A program made the position numbers and the translations under genes. From Alistipes sp. (lineage in GTDB: Bacteria; Bacteroidota; Bacteroidia; Bacteroidales; Rikenellaceae), in NCBI GenBank assembly GCA_029060215.1, contig JAIDUK010000007.1, forward strand, positions 14,876 to 78,875: DNA of 64,000 bases, written 5' to 3'. The notes under the pieces are model-generated. The model made no database searches, was not told the DNA's origin, and saw only the letters and a list, made by a program, of their open reading frames with translations. Below, piece by piece: positions 43,470 to 53,155 of this stretch (the stretch's first letter is position 1; the number at the start of each line of letters is the position of its first letter).

Positions 43470-43850
43470 CTCGCAAAGTTAACCTTTAATAACCCCTGCG
43501 GGTTTTTTGACTTGCCTGCGGCTTGGATGGGCGGCACCTCGGCATAGCTCAAGCAACGCTTGGCTCTGCACTCGGTTTGCACCATCATCTGCTCCCGCTC
43601 GGCATAGCCCGCAAGCGGTCTTTGCTCTCGCTTGATCGCAAAGTTAACCTTTAATCCCTCTTCGAGGGCTTGACTTTGCTCCCGCTCGGCATAGCCTGCA
43701 AGCAGTCTTTGCTTTCGCTTACTCGCAAAGTTGCAATGACGTACCTATTGTCATGTTGAACGTAGTGAAACATCTGTGTTGCTGTGCAGCAGATTCTTCA
43801 CTTCGTTCAGAATGACCTTTCACCTTTCACTTTTCACGTTTCACTTTTTT
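43470..43850. repeat. left arm of a ~370-bp inverted repeat
   Basis: The reverse complement of this gap matches 48172-48541 collinearly and with only scattered differences, so the two bracket dapD, the oligopeptidase and lysC. Within it are sub-repeats (TTACTCGCAAAGTTAACCTT three times in whole or part; CGGCATAGCCTGCAAGC-like three times), a pair of GTCATTCTGA-type elements and short GTGAAA-type heptads next to dapD. No gene is visible. Confidence 0.9.
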
Positions 43851-43852
43851 AC

Positions 43853-44680
43853 CTATACTGATACTCCGAAGTCGCGCAGTGCGTCGTTGAGCGATGTTTT
43901 CTTGTCGGTCGATTCTTTGCGCTGTCCGATAATCAGGGCACATGTTACGCTGTATTCGCCCGCCGGGAATTGTTTGCGGTAGCTGCCCGGCACCACCACC
44001 GCGCGCGGCGGGACATAGCCTTTGTAGGTCACCGGTTCGGGTCCCGTCACGTCGATGATGTGCGTCGAGCCCGTGATGACGGTGTTCGAGCCCAGCACCG
44101 CTTCGCGGCAGACGCGGGCTCCTTCCACTACGATCGAGCGCGAGCCGATGAAGCAGTTGTCTTCGATGATCACCGGCGCCGCCTGCACCGGTTCCAGTAC
44201 GCCGCCTATTCCCACGCCGCCCGACAGATGGACGTGTTTGCCGATCTGGGCGCAGGAGCCCACCGTCGCCCACGTGTCGACCATCGTCCCCGTGTCGACA
44301 TAGGCTCCGATGTTCACATACGACGGCATCAGAATCGCTCCCGGGGCTATGTAGGCGCCGTAGCGCGCCACCGCATGGGGTACCGCCCGCACGCCCAGCT
44401 CCTCGTAGCCGTGCTTGAGCTCCATCTTGTCGTACCATTCCAGTTCGCCCGCCTGCATCTTGCGCATGGGTTGGATCGGGAAGTAGAGTATCACCGCTTT
44501 CTTCACCCATTCGTTCACCTGCCACCCGCTTTGTTCGGCATCGAGCGGTTCGGCGCAGCGCAGCTCGCCTTTGTCCACCAGTTCCACCGTGCGGCGCACG
44601 GCTTGCTGCGTCGCGGCGTCGCCGAGCAGCGTGCGGTCTTCCCACGCCCGTTCGACGGTCTCTCGGAGTTCTTCGTACAT
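43853..44680 (-). CDS. dapD: 2,3,4,5-tetrahydropyridine-2,6-dicarboxylate N-succinyltransferase
   Basis: Enzyme of the succinylase branch of lysine and diaminopimelate synthesis, using succinyl-CoA. The 275-aa product has the DapD N-terminal helices and a left-handed beta-helix made of hexapeptide repeats (AYIAPGAILMPSYVNIGAYVDTG; IEDNCFIGSRSIVVEGARV), with the FPAGEYSVTCALIIG end. It is divergent from the oligopeptidase gene and lies within the inverted-repeat-bounded segment together with lysC, another gene of the pathway. Confidence 0.95.
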   Translation of the reverse strand: MYEELRETVERAWEDRTLLGDAATQQAVRRTVELVDKGELRCAEPLDAEQSGWQVNEWVKKAVILYFPIQPMRKMQAGELEWYDKMELKHGYEELGVRAVPHAVARYGAYIAPGAILMPSYVNIGAYVDTGTMVDTWATVGSCAQIGKHVHLSGGVGIGGVLEPVQAAPVIIEDNCFIGSRSIVVEGARVCREAVLGSNTVITGSTHIIDVTGPEPVTYKGYVPPRAVVVPGSYRKQFPAGEYSVTCALIIGQRKESTDKKTSLNDALRDFGVSV

Positions 44681-44711
44681 GGTTGTTTCGTTGTTTTCGT
44701 TCGCTGAGAGA

Positions 44712-44739
44712 CAAAGTTAGGCAAATTTTTCTAACTTTG
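44712..44739. promoter_or_regulatory. overlapping divergent promoters of dapD and the oligopeptidase
   Basis: TAACTTTG occurs on the plus strand at 44732-44739 and on the minus strand at 44719-44712. Each -7 box therefore lies in the -33 region of the opposite promoter, so RNA polymerase can occupy only one at a time. Confidence 0.65.
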
Positions 44740-44770
44740 CCTTGATAAAATTACGTTAATATCCCGAACG

Positions 44771-46906
44771 ATGATCCGATTGACACGTGCGGTCGCGCTC
44801 TTTGCATGCGGCGCCGCGATGATTGCAACAAGTTGCTCGCAGATGAAACAGATCAAGCATCAGCCTTACCCCGAGACCGCGCGCGGCGAGGTGGTCGACG
44901 ACTACTTCGGCACGAAGGTGGCCGATCCCTACCGTTGGCTCGAGGACGACAATTCCGAGGCGACGGCCGCTTGGGTGGCTGCCGAGAACGCCGTGACGGA
45001 CGATTATCTGGCTCGGATTCCGTTCCGCGGGGCCATCCGCGAGCGGCTCACCGAGTTGTGGAACTATCCCAAGCAGGGGCTTCCCGCCAAGCACGGCGAC
45101 GCATGGTATTGGTTCTACAACAACGGGTTGCAAAACCAGTCGGTGCTCTACCGCGCCGCTTCGCCCGAGGACGAGGGCGAGGTCTTCCTCGATCCCAACG
45201 CCTTGTCCGACGACGGTACGGTGGCTCTTTCGGGCGTGTCGTTTTCCGAGGACGGCAAATATTGCGCCTACTCCGTGGCCGCTTCGGGCTCCGACTGGGT
45301 CGAAATCCGGGTTCTCGACGTCGCTTCGGGTGCCTTGACTTCCGACCGCATCGAGTGGGTCAAGTTCTCCGGCGCCGAGTGGGCCCCCGATTCCAAGGGG
45401 TTCTATTACAGTGCCTACGATGCTCCCCAAGAGGGCGTCTATTCTTCGCAGAACCAGTTCCAGAAGGTCTACTACCACGCCCTCGGTACGCCGCAGTCGG
45501 ACGACGTGTTGATTTACCACGACCCGGATCACCCGCTGCGTTACTTCTCGGCGTGGCCCAGCGACGACGGGCGGTGGCTCTTCGTCGTCGCTTCGGAGGG
45601 TACTTCGGGTTCCGAGATCCTCTATCGTAGGAGCGGCGAGACCAAGTTCCGTACTTTGCTGCCCGGTTTCGACGCCGACTACGAGTTCGTCGACTGCCGC
45701 AACGACCAGTTCTACTTCACTTCCAACGACGGCGCATCCAACCGCCGCCTGTTGAAGCTCAACCTCAACCGTCCCGGCAAGCCGAGGGTGGTCATCCCCG
45801 AGAAGCAGCAGCTTCTGGAGGGCGTCTCCACGGGCGGCGATTGCTTCTTCGCCATTTACTTGCAGGACGCCCAGCACAAGGTCGTGCAGTACGGTTCCGA
45901 CGGCAAGTTCATCCGCAACGTCGAGTTGCCCGCCATCGGCAGCATCGGCGGTTTCGGCGGCAAGAAGGAGCAGTCGGAGTTCTACTATTCGTTGTCCAAC
46001 TACACGTCGCCCGCCACCATCTATCGCTACGACATCGCTTCGGGCAAGTCCGCCCTCTTCAAGGCGCCCGAGGTGCGTTTCGACCCCGAGTTGTTCGTCA
46101 CCGAGCAGGTTTTCTACCCCTCGAAAGACGGTACGCGCGTGCCGATGTTCGTCACCCGCCGCAGAGACATGCAGTTCGACGGCACCAATCCGTGCCTGCT
46201 CTACGCCTACGGCGGTTTCCAGATCAACCTCACGCCCGGTTTCAGCCCCTCGGCCCTGATGTTCGTCGAGCAGGGCGGCATCTATTGCGTCGCCAACCTG
46301 CGCGGCGGTTCGGAGTACGGCGAGGCTTGGCACAAGGCCGGCATGCTCGAAAACAAGCAGAACGTCTTCGACGACTTCATCGCCGCCGCCGAGTTCCTCG
46401 TGGCCGAGAAGTACACTTCGTCCGACCGGCTTGCCATCCACGGCGGGTCCAACGGCGGGCTGCTGGTCGGCGCCTGCGAGGTGCAGCGCCCCGATCTCTT
46501 CGCCGTCTGCCTGCCGGCCGTGGGTGTCATGGACATGCTGCGCTACCACAAGTTCACCATCGGTTGGGGGTGGGCCGTCGAGTACGGTTCGTCCGACAAC
46601 GAGGAGCAGTTCGCCTATATCTATAAGTATTCGCCGTTGCACAACATCAAGCCGGGCGTCGCTTATCCCGCCACGCTCGTCATGACCGCCGACCACGACG
46701 ACCGCGTCGTTCCGGCCCATTCGTTCAAGTTCGCCGCCGAGTTGCAGCATTGTCAGGCGGGCGAGGCTCCCGTTCTGATCCGCATCGAGTCCAACGCGGG
46801 CCACGGGGCCGGCAAACCCACTTCGAAGCGCATCGACGAGGCTGCCGACATGTACGCGTTCCTGTTCCAGAACATCGGCGTTCCCTATCGGCCGGTCAAG
46901 CAATAG
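44771..46906 (+). CDS. prolyl oligopeptidase family lipoprotein (S9A)
   Basis: 711-residue serine peptidase with lipoprotein signal (lipobox ATSC, Cys22). N-terminal cap, seven-bladed propeller and C-terminal hydrolase domain follow; the nucleophile is in [16 protein letters not shown], the aspartate in [13 protein letters not shown] and the histidine in [11 protein letters not shown]. It cuts short peptides after proline, complementing the DPP-IV peptidase about 4 kb upstream. lysC follows after 7 bases, an odd pairing for one operon. Confidence 0.94.
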   Translation: MIRLTRAVALFACGAAMIATSCSQMKQIKHQPYPETARGEVVDDYFGTKVADPYRWLEDDNSEATAAWVAAENAVTDDYLARIPFRGAIRERLTELWNYPKQGLPAKHGDAWYWFYNNGLQNQSVLYRAASPEDEGEVFLDPNALSDDGTVALSGVSFSEDGKYCAYSVAASGSDWVEIRVLDVASGALTSDRIEWVKFSGAEWAPDSKGFYYSAYDAPQEGVYSSQNQFQKVYYHALGTPQSDDVLIYHDPDHPLRYFSAWPSDDGRWLFVVASEGTSGSEILYRRSGETKFRTLLPGFDADYEFVDCRNDQFYFTSNDGASNRRLLKLNLNRPGKPRVVIPEKQQLLEGVSTGGDCFFAIYLQDAQHKVVQYGSDGKFIRNVELPAIGSIGGFGGKKEQSEFYYSLSNYTSPATIYRYDIASGKSALFKAPEVRFDPELFVTEQVFYPSKDGTRVPMFVTRRRDMQFDGTNPCLLYAYGGFQINLTPGFSPSALMFVEQGGIYCVANLRGGSEYGEAWHKAGMLENKQNVFDDFIAAAEFLVAEKYTSSDRLAIHGGSNGGLLVGACEVQRPDLFAVCLPAVGVMDMLRYHKFTIGWGWAVEYGSSDNEEQFAYIYKYSPLHNIKPGVAYPATLVMTADHDDRVVPAHSFKFAAELQHCQAGEAPVLIRIESNAGHGAGKPTSKRIDEAADMYAFLFQNIGVPYRPVKQ

Positions 46907-46913
46907 CGTCCCG

Positions 46914-48182
46914 ATGAAGGTCTACAAGTTCGGAGGGGCGTCGGTCCGCAATGCCGACGGCGTGCGCAATCTGGTGAAGATCATCGGCGGCGAGCGCGAC
47001 CTGTTCATCGTCGTCTCGGCCATGGGCAAGACGACCAATGCGTTGGAGCGGGTTTTCGCCGGGGTGCAGAAAGCCGATGCGCAGGCTTGCGCCGAGGAGA
47101 TCGCGGCTTTGCGCGCATACCATGCGGGCATCGTCGAGGAGTTGTGGCATGGCGCCGCACGGCTTCCGCGCGTCGACGAGCTCTTCGCCCGGCTCGAACG
47201 GACGGTCGCCGAGGGCGGTTACCGGGCCGAGGATGCCGAGGCGTGGTACGACCGCATCGTGGCGTTCGGCGAGTTGATCTCGACGACCATCATCTCCGAG
47301 TACCTCGCTTGCGCCGGGATTCCCAACCGTTGGATCGACATGCGCCGGGCGCTGGTCACCGAGCAGCGCCACAAGGATGCCGAGGTCGACCTCAGGGCTT
47401 CGGCGCCGCTGTTGCGGGCCGAGGTCGAGGGGCGCGAGGAGCGGATTTTCGTGGGGCAGGGTTTCATCGGGGGCGCTCCCGACGGCACCACCACGACCCT
47501 CGGGCGTGAGGGTTCCGATTACTCCGCGGCCGTCGTGGCCCACATCCTCGATGCCGAGTCCATGGCTGTGTGGAAGGATGTCGACGGCGTGTTGAACGCC
47601 GATCCCAAGATTTTCCCCGACGCCGTGCAGATCGCCGAGCTCAATTATCTGGATACCATCGAGTTGGCCTATAGCGGTGCGCAGATCATCCACCCTCGGA
47701 CCATCAAGCCTCTCCAGAACAAGAATATCCCGCTCTACGTCCGGCCGTTCGGCGACAAGCGCAAGCCCGGCACCGTCATCCGCGGCGTCTCGGCGCCCGT
47801 CGAGGTGCCCATTCTGATTCTCAAAAAGGATCAGGTGCTGCTCACCATCCGTTCGCGCGATTTCTCGTTCGTCTTGGAAGAGAAGTTCGCCGCCATCTTC
47901 TCGTTGTTGGAGCGGTTCCGCATCAAGACCAACCTCATCCACAATTCGGCCGTCAACCTCAGCCTTTGCGTCGACGATTCGTGGCATATCGATCAGGCGG
48001 TCGATGCTTTGCGCCGCGAGGGTTTCGACGTCTTGAAGATCGGGAGCATGGAGCTCCTCACCGTGCGCGGGTATACCGACGAGTTGTGGCAGCGCTACGC
48101 CTGCGGTCCGCAGGTCTTCATCCGGCAGGCTACCCAGTCGACCGTGCGGATCGTCCGGAAAGAGGCGAAAGGTGAAAGGTGA
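46914..48182 (+). CDS. lysC: aspartate kinase
   Basis: 422-residue monofunctional aspartokinase, first step of the aspartate pathway (lysine, threonine, methionine). The start KVYKFGGASVRNADGVRNL, the catalytic TTLGREGSDYSAAVVA and the ACT-type regulatory region (about 290-420) are present, so feedback inhibition is likely. The last codons lie within the right arm of the long inverted repeat, so the C-terminus (KEAKGER) has been set by repeat sequence. Confidence 0.94.
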   Translation: MKVYKFGGASVRNADGVRNLVKIIGGERDLFIVVSAMGKTTNALERVFAGVQKADAQACAEEIAALRAYHAGIVEELWHGAARLPRVDELFARLERTVAEGGYRAEDAEAWYDRIVAFGELISTTIISEYLACAGIPNRWIDMRRALVTEQRHKDAEVDLRASAPLLRAEVEGREERIFVGQGFIGGAPDGTTTTLGREGSDYSAAVVAHILDAESMAVWKDVDGVLNADPKIFPDAVQIAELNYLDTIELAYSGAQIIHPRTIKPLQNKNIPLYVRPFGDKRKPGTVIRGVSAPVEVPILILKKDQVLLTIRSRDFSFVLEEKFAAIFSLLERFRIKTNLIHNSAVNLSLCVDDSWHIDQAVDALRREGFDVLKIGSMELLTVRGYTDELWQRYACGPQVFIRQATQSTVRIVRKEAKGER

Positions 48183-48541
48183 AACGTGAAAAGTGAAACG
48201 TGAAATGTCATTCTGAACGAAGTGAAGAATCTGCTGCACAGCAAAACAGATGTTTCACTACGTTCAACATGACAATAGGTGCGTCATTGCAACTTTGCGA
48301 GTAAGCGAGGGCAGAGACCGCTTGCGGGCTATGCCGAGTGGGAGCAAAGTCAAAAACCCCGCAGGGGTTATTAAAGGTTAACTTTGCGAGTAAGCGAGGG
48401 CAGAGACTGCTTGCAGGCTATGCCGAGCGGAAGCAGATGATGGTGCCAACCGAGTGCAGAGCCAAGCGTTGCTTGAGCTATGCCGAGGTGCCGCCCATCC
48501 AAGCCGCAGGCAAGTCAAGCCCCGCAGGGGGATTAAGCATG
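48170..48541. repeat. right arm of a ~370-bp inverted repeat
   Basis: Reverse-complement partner of 43470-43850, with the same order of parts: GTGAAA heptads, GTCATTCTGA pair (48207-48276), three GCGAGTAAGCGAGGGCAGAG units and a GCAGGCAAGTCAA end. It overlaps the end of lysC. It carries no gene of its own. Confidence 0.9.
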
Positions 48542-48634
48542 GAATGAAATGTTTGCTGCGGCTTTTTTATTTATATCCGTTTGCGACATCCGGCCGATGC
48601 CTGTTCCGAGGGTGCGGGGGAATTTTTAATATTT

Positions 48635-49759
48635 CTATTCCAAGTTCTTCATTTTCGAGAGGATCGTCCAAAAAGTGTCGTCGTGGATTTCGCCTTTGCG
48701 CTTCATGTCGACAATGGTGCGGGCCATGTAGCGTTGGATGTCGCGTTGGAGCCGTTTGTAGAGCGGACAGCGGGTGTAGTTTTCGTTGTCCAGCAGTACG
48801 TCGCGGATCGAGCGCAGCGAGTTGGTGTAGTTCGAGAGTTCGTTGCGCAGGGCCACTCCTTGTTTCTTCGAGGAGTTGATCTTGGCTATGGAGAGTTGGC
48901 GCAGTTTCTCGCACACCGAGTTCAGCAGCACCATCACTACGTTGTCCATCAGCGTGTGGCCGTGCATGAACAGGTAGGTCGTCTCGGGCGTCAGGCCCCG
49001 GGCGTGGAGCTGCCGTTCGAATTCCGCCATCGGTTCCAGCATCTTCGGGTTGCGTTGGCGCAGCAGTTTTTCGCGTTTCTCCACATGGCGGGCCAGCCAT
49101 TCCAGCGTCCGGGCTCCGTTGCCGGCAATGTCCAGATAGCCCAGCCGCACCGACGATTTGAAGTCGGCCAGCGGGAACGCGTGTTCGGTCGCCGACTGCG
49201 CCGAGTAGGCATACCATACGAACAGCGGGTAGATCGTCACCGAGTAGTCGCGCATGAAGGCCACGAAGTCGAATATGCGCGTGTCGTTCTTGGTCGCCTT
49301 CACACAGACATTGTGCAGCGACGGGGCGTAGCACAGGTAGTTTTCCGTGGCGTAGGCATAGGTGTGGAACATCCGTTTGGCCGCGTTGACCGCCCGCGAT
49401 TGTTCCGTGCGGTCGGCGAACAGGTAGTCGAAGTCCGAGTCGACGCACAGCAGCACGTCGTCGCCCGCTTCGGGTATCATGTTCAGCAGCACTTTCTTGC
49501 CTTTGGGCAGGTCTTCGCGGTTGGGCACCGAGATCTCGAAGCGCAGGTAGGGGTTGCGGAAATGGTCGAAGATCCCGCGCCAGAAGGCCACATCTTCGTA
49601 GCCTTCCACATATACGCGCACCAGCCGTTGCGAGGGGTCGGCAGGCAGCGGTTCGGGCAGCGCCGGGTCGGCCGGGCGTGCGGCGGGGTTTTTCTTGCGC
49701 GGTTTGTTCATCGGTCGGGGCATTGGCATGCGGCGGTTCCGCAGAGCCGCTTCGGGCAT
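48635..49759 (-). CDS. DUF4435 domain protein
   Basis: 374-residue protein with a basic Pro-rich N-terminus, then a DUF4435 domain: VRVYVEGYEDVAFWRGIFDHF, DDVLLCVDSDFDYL and YATENYLCYAPSLHNV. The acidic motifs (an early glutamate and DxD) resemble a TOPRIM-type nuclease/primase fold, and DUF4435 proteins often accompany SMC-like ATPases in defence systems; no such ATPase is beside it. The ATG at 49759 follows a TATCTTTA element; the frame continues to 49798, but that would cross the promoter of the divergent gene. Confidence 0.83.
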   Translation of the reverse strand: MPEAALRNRRMPMPRPMNKPRKKNPAARPADPALPEPLPADPSQRLVRVYVEGYEDVAFWRGIFDHFRNPYLRFEISVPNREDLPKGKKVLLNMIPEAGDDVLLCVDSDFDYLFADRTEQSRAVNAAKRMFHTYAYATENYLCYAPSLHNVCVKATKNDTRIFDFVAFMRDYSVTIYPLFVWYAYSAQSATEHAFPLADFKSSVRLGYLDIAGNGARTLEWLARHVEKREKLLRQRNPKMLEPMAEFERQLHARGLTPETTYLFMHGHTLMDNVVMVLLNSVCEKLRQLSIAKINSSKKQGVALRNELSNYTNSLRSIRDVLLDNENYTRCPLYKRLQRDIQRYMARTIVDMKRKGEIHDDTFWTILSKMKNLE

Positions 49760-49785
49760 GCGTTTCGTAAAGATAAATATTTTCG

Positions 49786-49793
49786 TACTTTTG
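49786..49793 (+). promoter_or_regulatory. -7 box of the SUI1-like gene
   Basis: TACTTTTG at 49786-49793 in the divergent gap, 72 bases before the ATG. Confidence 0.6.
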
Positions 49794-49865
49794 CACAAAA
49801 TATCGCCGATGTTTCCTGCTTTTCGGCGAGCATACAGGCAAATTTCATTTCTGAATCATTCAAGG

Positions 49866-50213
49866 ATGGCGGACAACGATTGGAAGGCCCGGCTCGGGAT
49901 GGTCTATTCGACCGACCCCGATTTCCACTACCGGACGGCGCAGGACGAGGAGCCTGCGACGCTCGCCCCGGCGCAGCAGGAGTTGCGCGTGTGGCTCGAC
50001 CGCAAGCAGCGGGGCGGCAAGGTCGTCACCTTGGTCCGCGGGTTCGTCGGGCGCGAGGCCGATTTGCAGGAGTTGGCCCGGATGCTCAAAACCCGTTGCG
50101 GGGTCGGCGGCGCGGCCAAGGATGGCGAGATCATCGTTCAGGGCGACCACCGCGAGCGCGTCGTCGATTTGCTCACCCGCAGCGGTTACCGTTGCAAGAA
50201 AGCCGGGAGTTGA
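49866..50213 (+). CDS. yciH: SUI1/eIF1-like translation initiation factor (YciH)
   Basis: 115-residue protein with an SUI1 domain at about 45-112: KVVTLVRGFVGREADLQELARMLKTRCGVGGAAKDGEIIVQGDHRERVVDLL has the typical order of strands and helices. The bacterial YciH protein can act on initiation fidelity like eIF1. The outer-membrane protein gene begins 2 bases after its stop, so both are on one message. Confidence 0.9.
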   Translation: MADNDWKARLGMVYSTDPDFHYRTAQDEEPATLAPAQQELRVWLDRKQRGGKVVTLVRGFVGREADLQELARMLKTRCGVGGAAKDGEIIVQGDHRERVVDLLTRSGYRCKKAGS

Positions 50214-50215
50214 CT

Positions 50216-53155
50216 TTGAAAAAGCGTTTGTTCATCTTCTTCGCGGCCGTGGCGTTCGCCCTGCCGCAGGGTTTGCGGGCTCAATATTATACGTGGGGTT
50301 CCGATCCGGCCAACCTCCGGTGGTCCACCGTGCGTACGCCCGACGTGCGGATGATCTACCCCGATACGGTTTCCGACCTCGCCGTCCGTACGCTCTTCTA
50401 CGTCCGCACCGTCCGGCCCGACATCGGTTTCGGGTTCCGTTACGGGCCCATGCGCATCCCCTTCGTCATGCACCCCGAGAATTTCCAGTCCAACGGGTTG
50501 GTCATGTTCCTGCCCAAGCGCGTCGAGTTCCTCACGGCGCCCGCCATCGAAGGTTATTCCATGCCGTGGTGCAAGCAGCTCGTGGCCCACGAGTACCGCC
50601 ATGCCGTGCAGTACAACAACCTCAACCGCGGGTTCATCCGCGCCTTGAGTTACATCCTCGGGCAGCAGGGGTCGACCATCGGTTTGTTGTGCATGCCCGT
50701 CTGGGCCATGGAGGGCGACGCCGTCATGTCCGAAACGGCCATGTCGTCGTTCGGCCGGGGTTTGCAGCCTTCGTTTTCGCTCGCCTACAGGGCCATGGAC
50801 AACATCGGGCGCGACCGTCGCAACCTCGACCGTTGGTTCTGCGGTTCCTACCGCACCCACGTGCCCGATCATTACGAGTTGGGTTACCAGATCTGTTCTT
50901 ATTCCTACGAGCGTTTCGGCGAGAACGTGTGGGACAAGGTCGCTCGGTACGGCGCGCGCAATCCGTTCGTCTTCTTCACCACCAGCGTCGCCTTGAAGAA
51001 GTATTACCGGACCGGCGTCTCCGACCTCTTCCGCGGTACGTTCGACGAGTTGCATGCTTTTTGGGCGGCGCTTCCCCGCGTCGAGGACAGTGCCGTGCCT
51101 TTGCGCGAGTTGCCCCGGAACAATTATACTTCCTATCGTTGGCCGCAGGCTTTGCCCGACGGGCAAGTGTTGGCCGTCAAGACCGATTTCGACCGTCCCG
51201 CCCGGTTCGTCGTCATCGACGCGGCCGCGGGCAGCGAGCGGACGGTGGCTTACGTCGGCAATCTCTCCACCCGCCCGTCGTTCGACGGCGGCCGCGTGTG
51301 GTGGACCGAGTACCGGCGTTCGAAGCTCTTCGAGCAGAGGGTCAATTCGCAGCTTTGCTACATGGACCTCGCCGAGGGGCGGCCGCGCAGCGTCGCGGGC
51401 GAGCGGCGGGCCCTTTACCCCGTTTCGGCCGACGGCGGGCTGGGGTGGGTCGAGTACAATTACGACGGTACTTATTCCGTTCTCGTGCGGCGGGCCGACG
51501 GTTCCCGGCAGCGGTTCGCCGCTCCCGCCCGGGCCGAGATCCACGGGTTGGCATGGGACGACGTGACCATCGCTTGGTACGTCATCGTCACCGACGACAG
51601 CGGCATGTGGCTCGGGCGCATCGACAGCGAGGGGATCCATCCCATTACCGACGGGGCTTACATCACCCTCTCCAACCTGCGGGCGGGCGGCGGCAAGCTC
51701 TACTTCGGGTCCATCGCTTCGGGCAAGGACGAGATCCATTGTTACGACCTCATGGCCCGGCGCGAGTACCGCATCACTACTTCGCAATACGGGTCGTTCG
51801 ACCCGGCTCCGGCCGAGGGCAGCGTGTTGGCCGCTACTTACGACCGGCGCGGGTTCCGGCCCGCCGTGCAGCCGCTCGTCGACAGTGCTTTGATTCCCGT
51901 CGTCGCTGCGAAGCTGCCCGTCGATCTGGTCAATCCCCCGCGCAAGCGTTGGCCCGTGGTCAACCTCGATACCGTGCGTTTCACCGCCGCCGATTCGCTC
52001 CGGCAGGCGGGCGAGTTCCGTACGCGGCGTTATTTCAAGGCGCCCAATCTGGTCAACGTCCATAGTTGGATGCCCGTGGCGTTCGATCCTTTCGCCGCGG
52101 TCGACGAGCATGTCATCGACGTCAACGTGGGCGTCACCCTCATGTCGCAGAACCTCTTGTCGAATACCGAGGCTTTCGCTTCCTACGGTTGGAACCGCCG
52201 CGAGGGTTCGGTCTTCCGGCTCGGGGCCCGTTATACCGGCTTGGGCGTGCAGTTCGCCCTCGATGCGGCCTACGGCGGCAATCAGGTCTTCTATTCGCTC
52301 GGGCAGTTCAACCCTGAGACCAACACCTACGAGTATCAGAAGCGTCCCGCGGCCGACAAGTATTATTCCGTCGGGCTCTCGGCCACCCTGCCGCTCTATT
52401 TCCAGTGCGGGTACCACACCCGTTTGTTGTCGGTTTCGTCCGGGTGGAACTATTCCAACGGCATGGTCGCCAACCTCGGGCGCATCGAGTGGAAGGACCA
52501 CAACATCACCAATCTGGAGCACATCGGGTTCCACGAGGGGTTGCACAAACTCTCGTTCAGCGTCGGTTTTTCCGATCAGGTGCGGTTGGCGCACCGCGAT
52601 TTCGCGCCTCGTTGGGGGTATTCGCTCAGCGCCGGTTATACGTTCAACCCCTCGGACCGTTATTTCAGCGATTTGATCTCCGCCTACGGGCATCTTTATA
52701 TGCCCGGTTTCTTGCGGCACCATTCGATCAAGATCGCGGCCAGCTACCAGACTTCGATCGGCGGTTACAAGTTCCCGTCGGGTTACGCTCCCTTGAGTTA
52801 CCGGTCTACTCGGCTCATCCCCCGCGGGTTCGCTTCGGGCGACATCCTCTCCAACAATTACCTCGCTGCGTCGTTGGATTATCAGTTGCCCGTCTGGTAT
52901 CCCGAGGGCGGTATCGGGGCGGTGCTCTATTTCAAGCGCATCCGGCTCAACTTCGGCGGCGATTACGCCCAGTTCCGCGACTTGGCGGGCGGGCGCATGG
53001 CTCGGCGGCGCATCTGGTCTGCGGGCGGCGATTTGATCTTCGACGTCAACGTCTTCCGGCAGCCCGCTTCCGCTACTTCGACCGTCAAGTTCTCCTTCTA
53101 CCGCCCTTCCAACGGCGGCCTTTGGGTCACCGCCGCCATGGGTTTGCCGTTCTGA
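50216..53155 (+). CDS. large outer-membrane protein with HExxH metallopeptidase-like domain, beta-propeller and beta-barrel
   Basis: 979-residue exported protein; I start it at a TTG at 50216 because this yields a signal peptide at once (MKKRLFIFFAAVAFALPQGLRAQ split before QYYTWGS) and lies 2 bases after the upstream stop. At about residues 120-175 it has CKQLVAHEYRHAVQYNN, an HExxH zinc motif, and 34 residues later WAMEGDAVMSE, which fits a third ligand of gluzincins. The middle resembles WD40/TolB-like propeller repeats; the last 350 residues are alternating strands ending in F, as in an outer-membrane barrel. I know no function for this family; it is plausibly a surface metallopeptidase. 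Confidence 0.78.
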   Translation: MKKRLFIFFAAVAFALPQGLRAQYYTWGSDPANLRWSTVRTPDVRMIYPDTVSDLAVRTLFYVRTVRPDIGFGFRYGPMRIPFVMHPENFQSNGLVMFLPKRVEFLTAPAIEGYSMPWCKQLVAHEYRHAVQYNNLNRGFIRALSYILGQQGSTIGLLCMPVWAMEGDAVMSETAMSSFGRGLQPSFSLAYRAMDNIGRDRRNLDRWFCGSYRTHVPDHYELGYQICSYSYERFGENVWDKVARYGARNPFVFFTTSVALKKYYRTGVSDLFRGTFDELHAFWAALPRVEDSAVPLRELPRNNYTSYRWPQALPDGQVLAVKTDFDRPARFVVIDAAAGSERTVAYVGNLSTRPSFDGGRVWWTEYRRSKLFEQRVNSQLCYMDLAEGRPRSVAGERRALYPVSADGGLGWVEYNYDGTYSVLVRRADGSRQRFAAPARAEIHGLAWDDVTIAWYVIVTDDSGMWLGRIDSEGIHPITDGAYITLSNLRAGGGKLYFGSIASGKDEIHCYDLMARREYRITTSQYGSFDPAPAEGSVLAATYDRRGFRPAVQPLVDSALIPVVAAKLPVDLVNPPRKRWPVVNLDTVRFTAADSLRQAGEFRTRRYFKAPNLVNVHSWMPVAFDPFAAVDEHVIDVNVGVTLMSQNLLSNTEAFASYGWNRREGSVFRLGARYTGLGVQFALDAAYGGNQVFYSLGQFNPETNTYEYQKRPAADKYYSVGLSATLPLYFQCGYHTRLLSVSSGWNYSNGMVANLGRIEWKDHNITNLEHIGFHEGLHKLSFSVGFSDQVRLAHRDFAPRWGYSLSAGYTFNPSDRYFSDLISAYGHLYMPGFLRHHSIKIAASYQTSIGGYKFPSGYAPLSYRSTRLIPRGFASGDILSNNYLAASLDYQLPVWYPEGGIGAVLYFKRIRLNFGGDYAQFRDLAGGRMARRRIWSAGGDLIFDVNVFRQPASATSTVKFSFYRPSNGGLWVTAAMGLPF

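Noticed and set aside
48581..50215. The frame of the large outer-membrane protein stays open 545 codons upstream of its start, up to 48581
   Set aside because: This stretch is antisense to the DUF4435 gene and overlaps the SUI1-like gene; its composition is that of a mirror frame in GC-rich DNA, and a good signal peptide starts at 50216.
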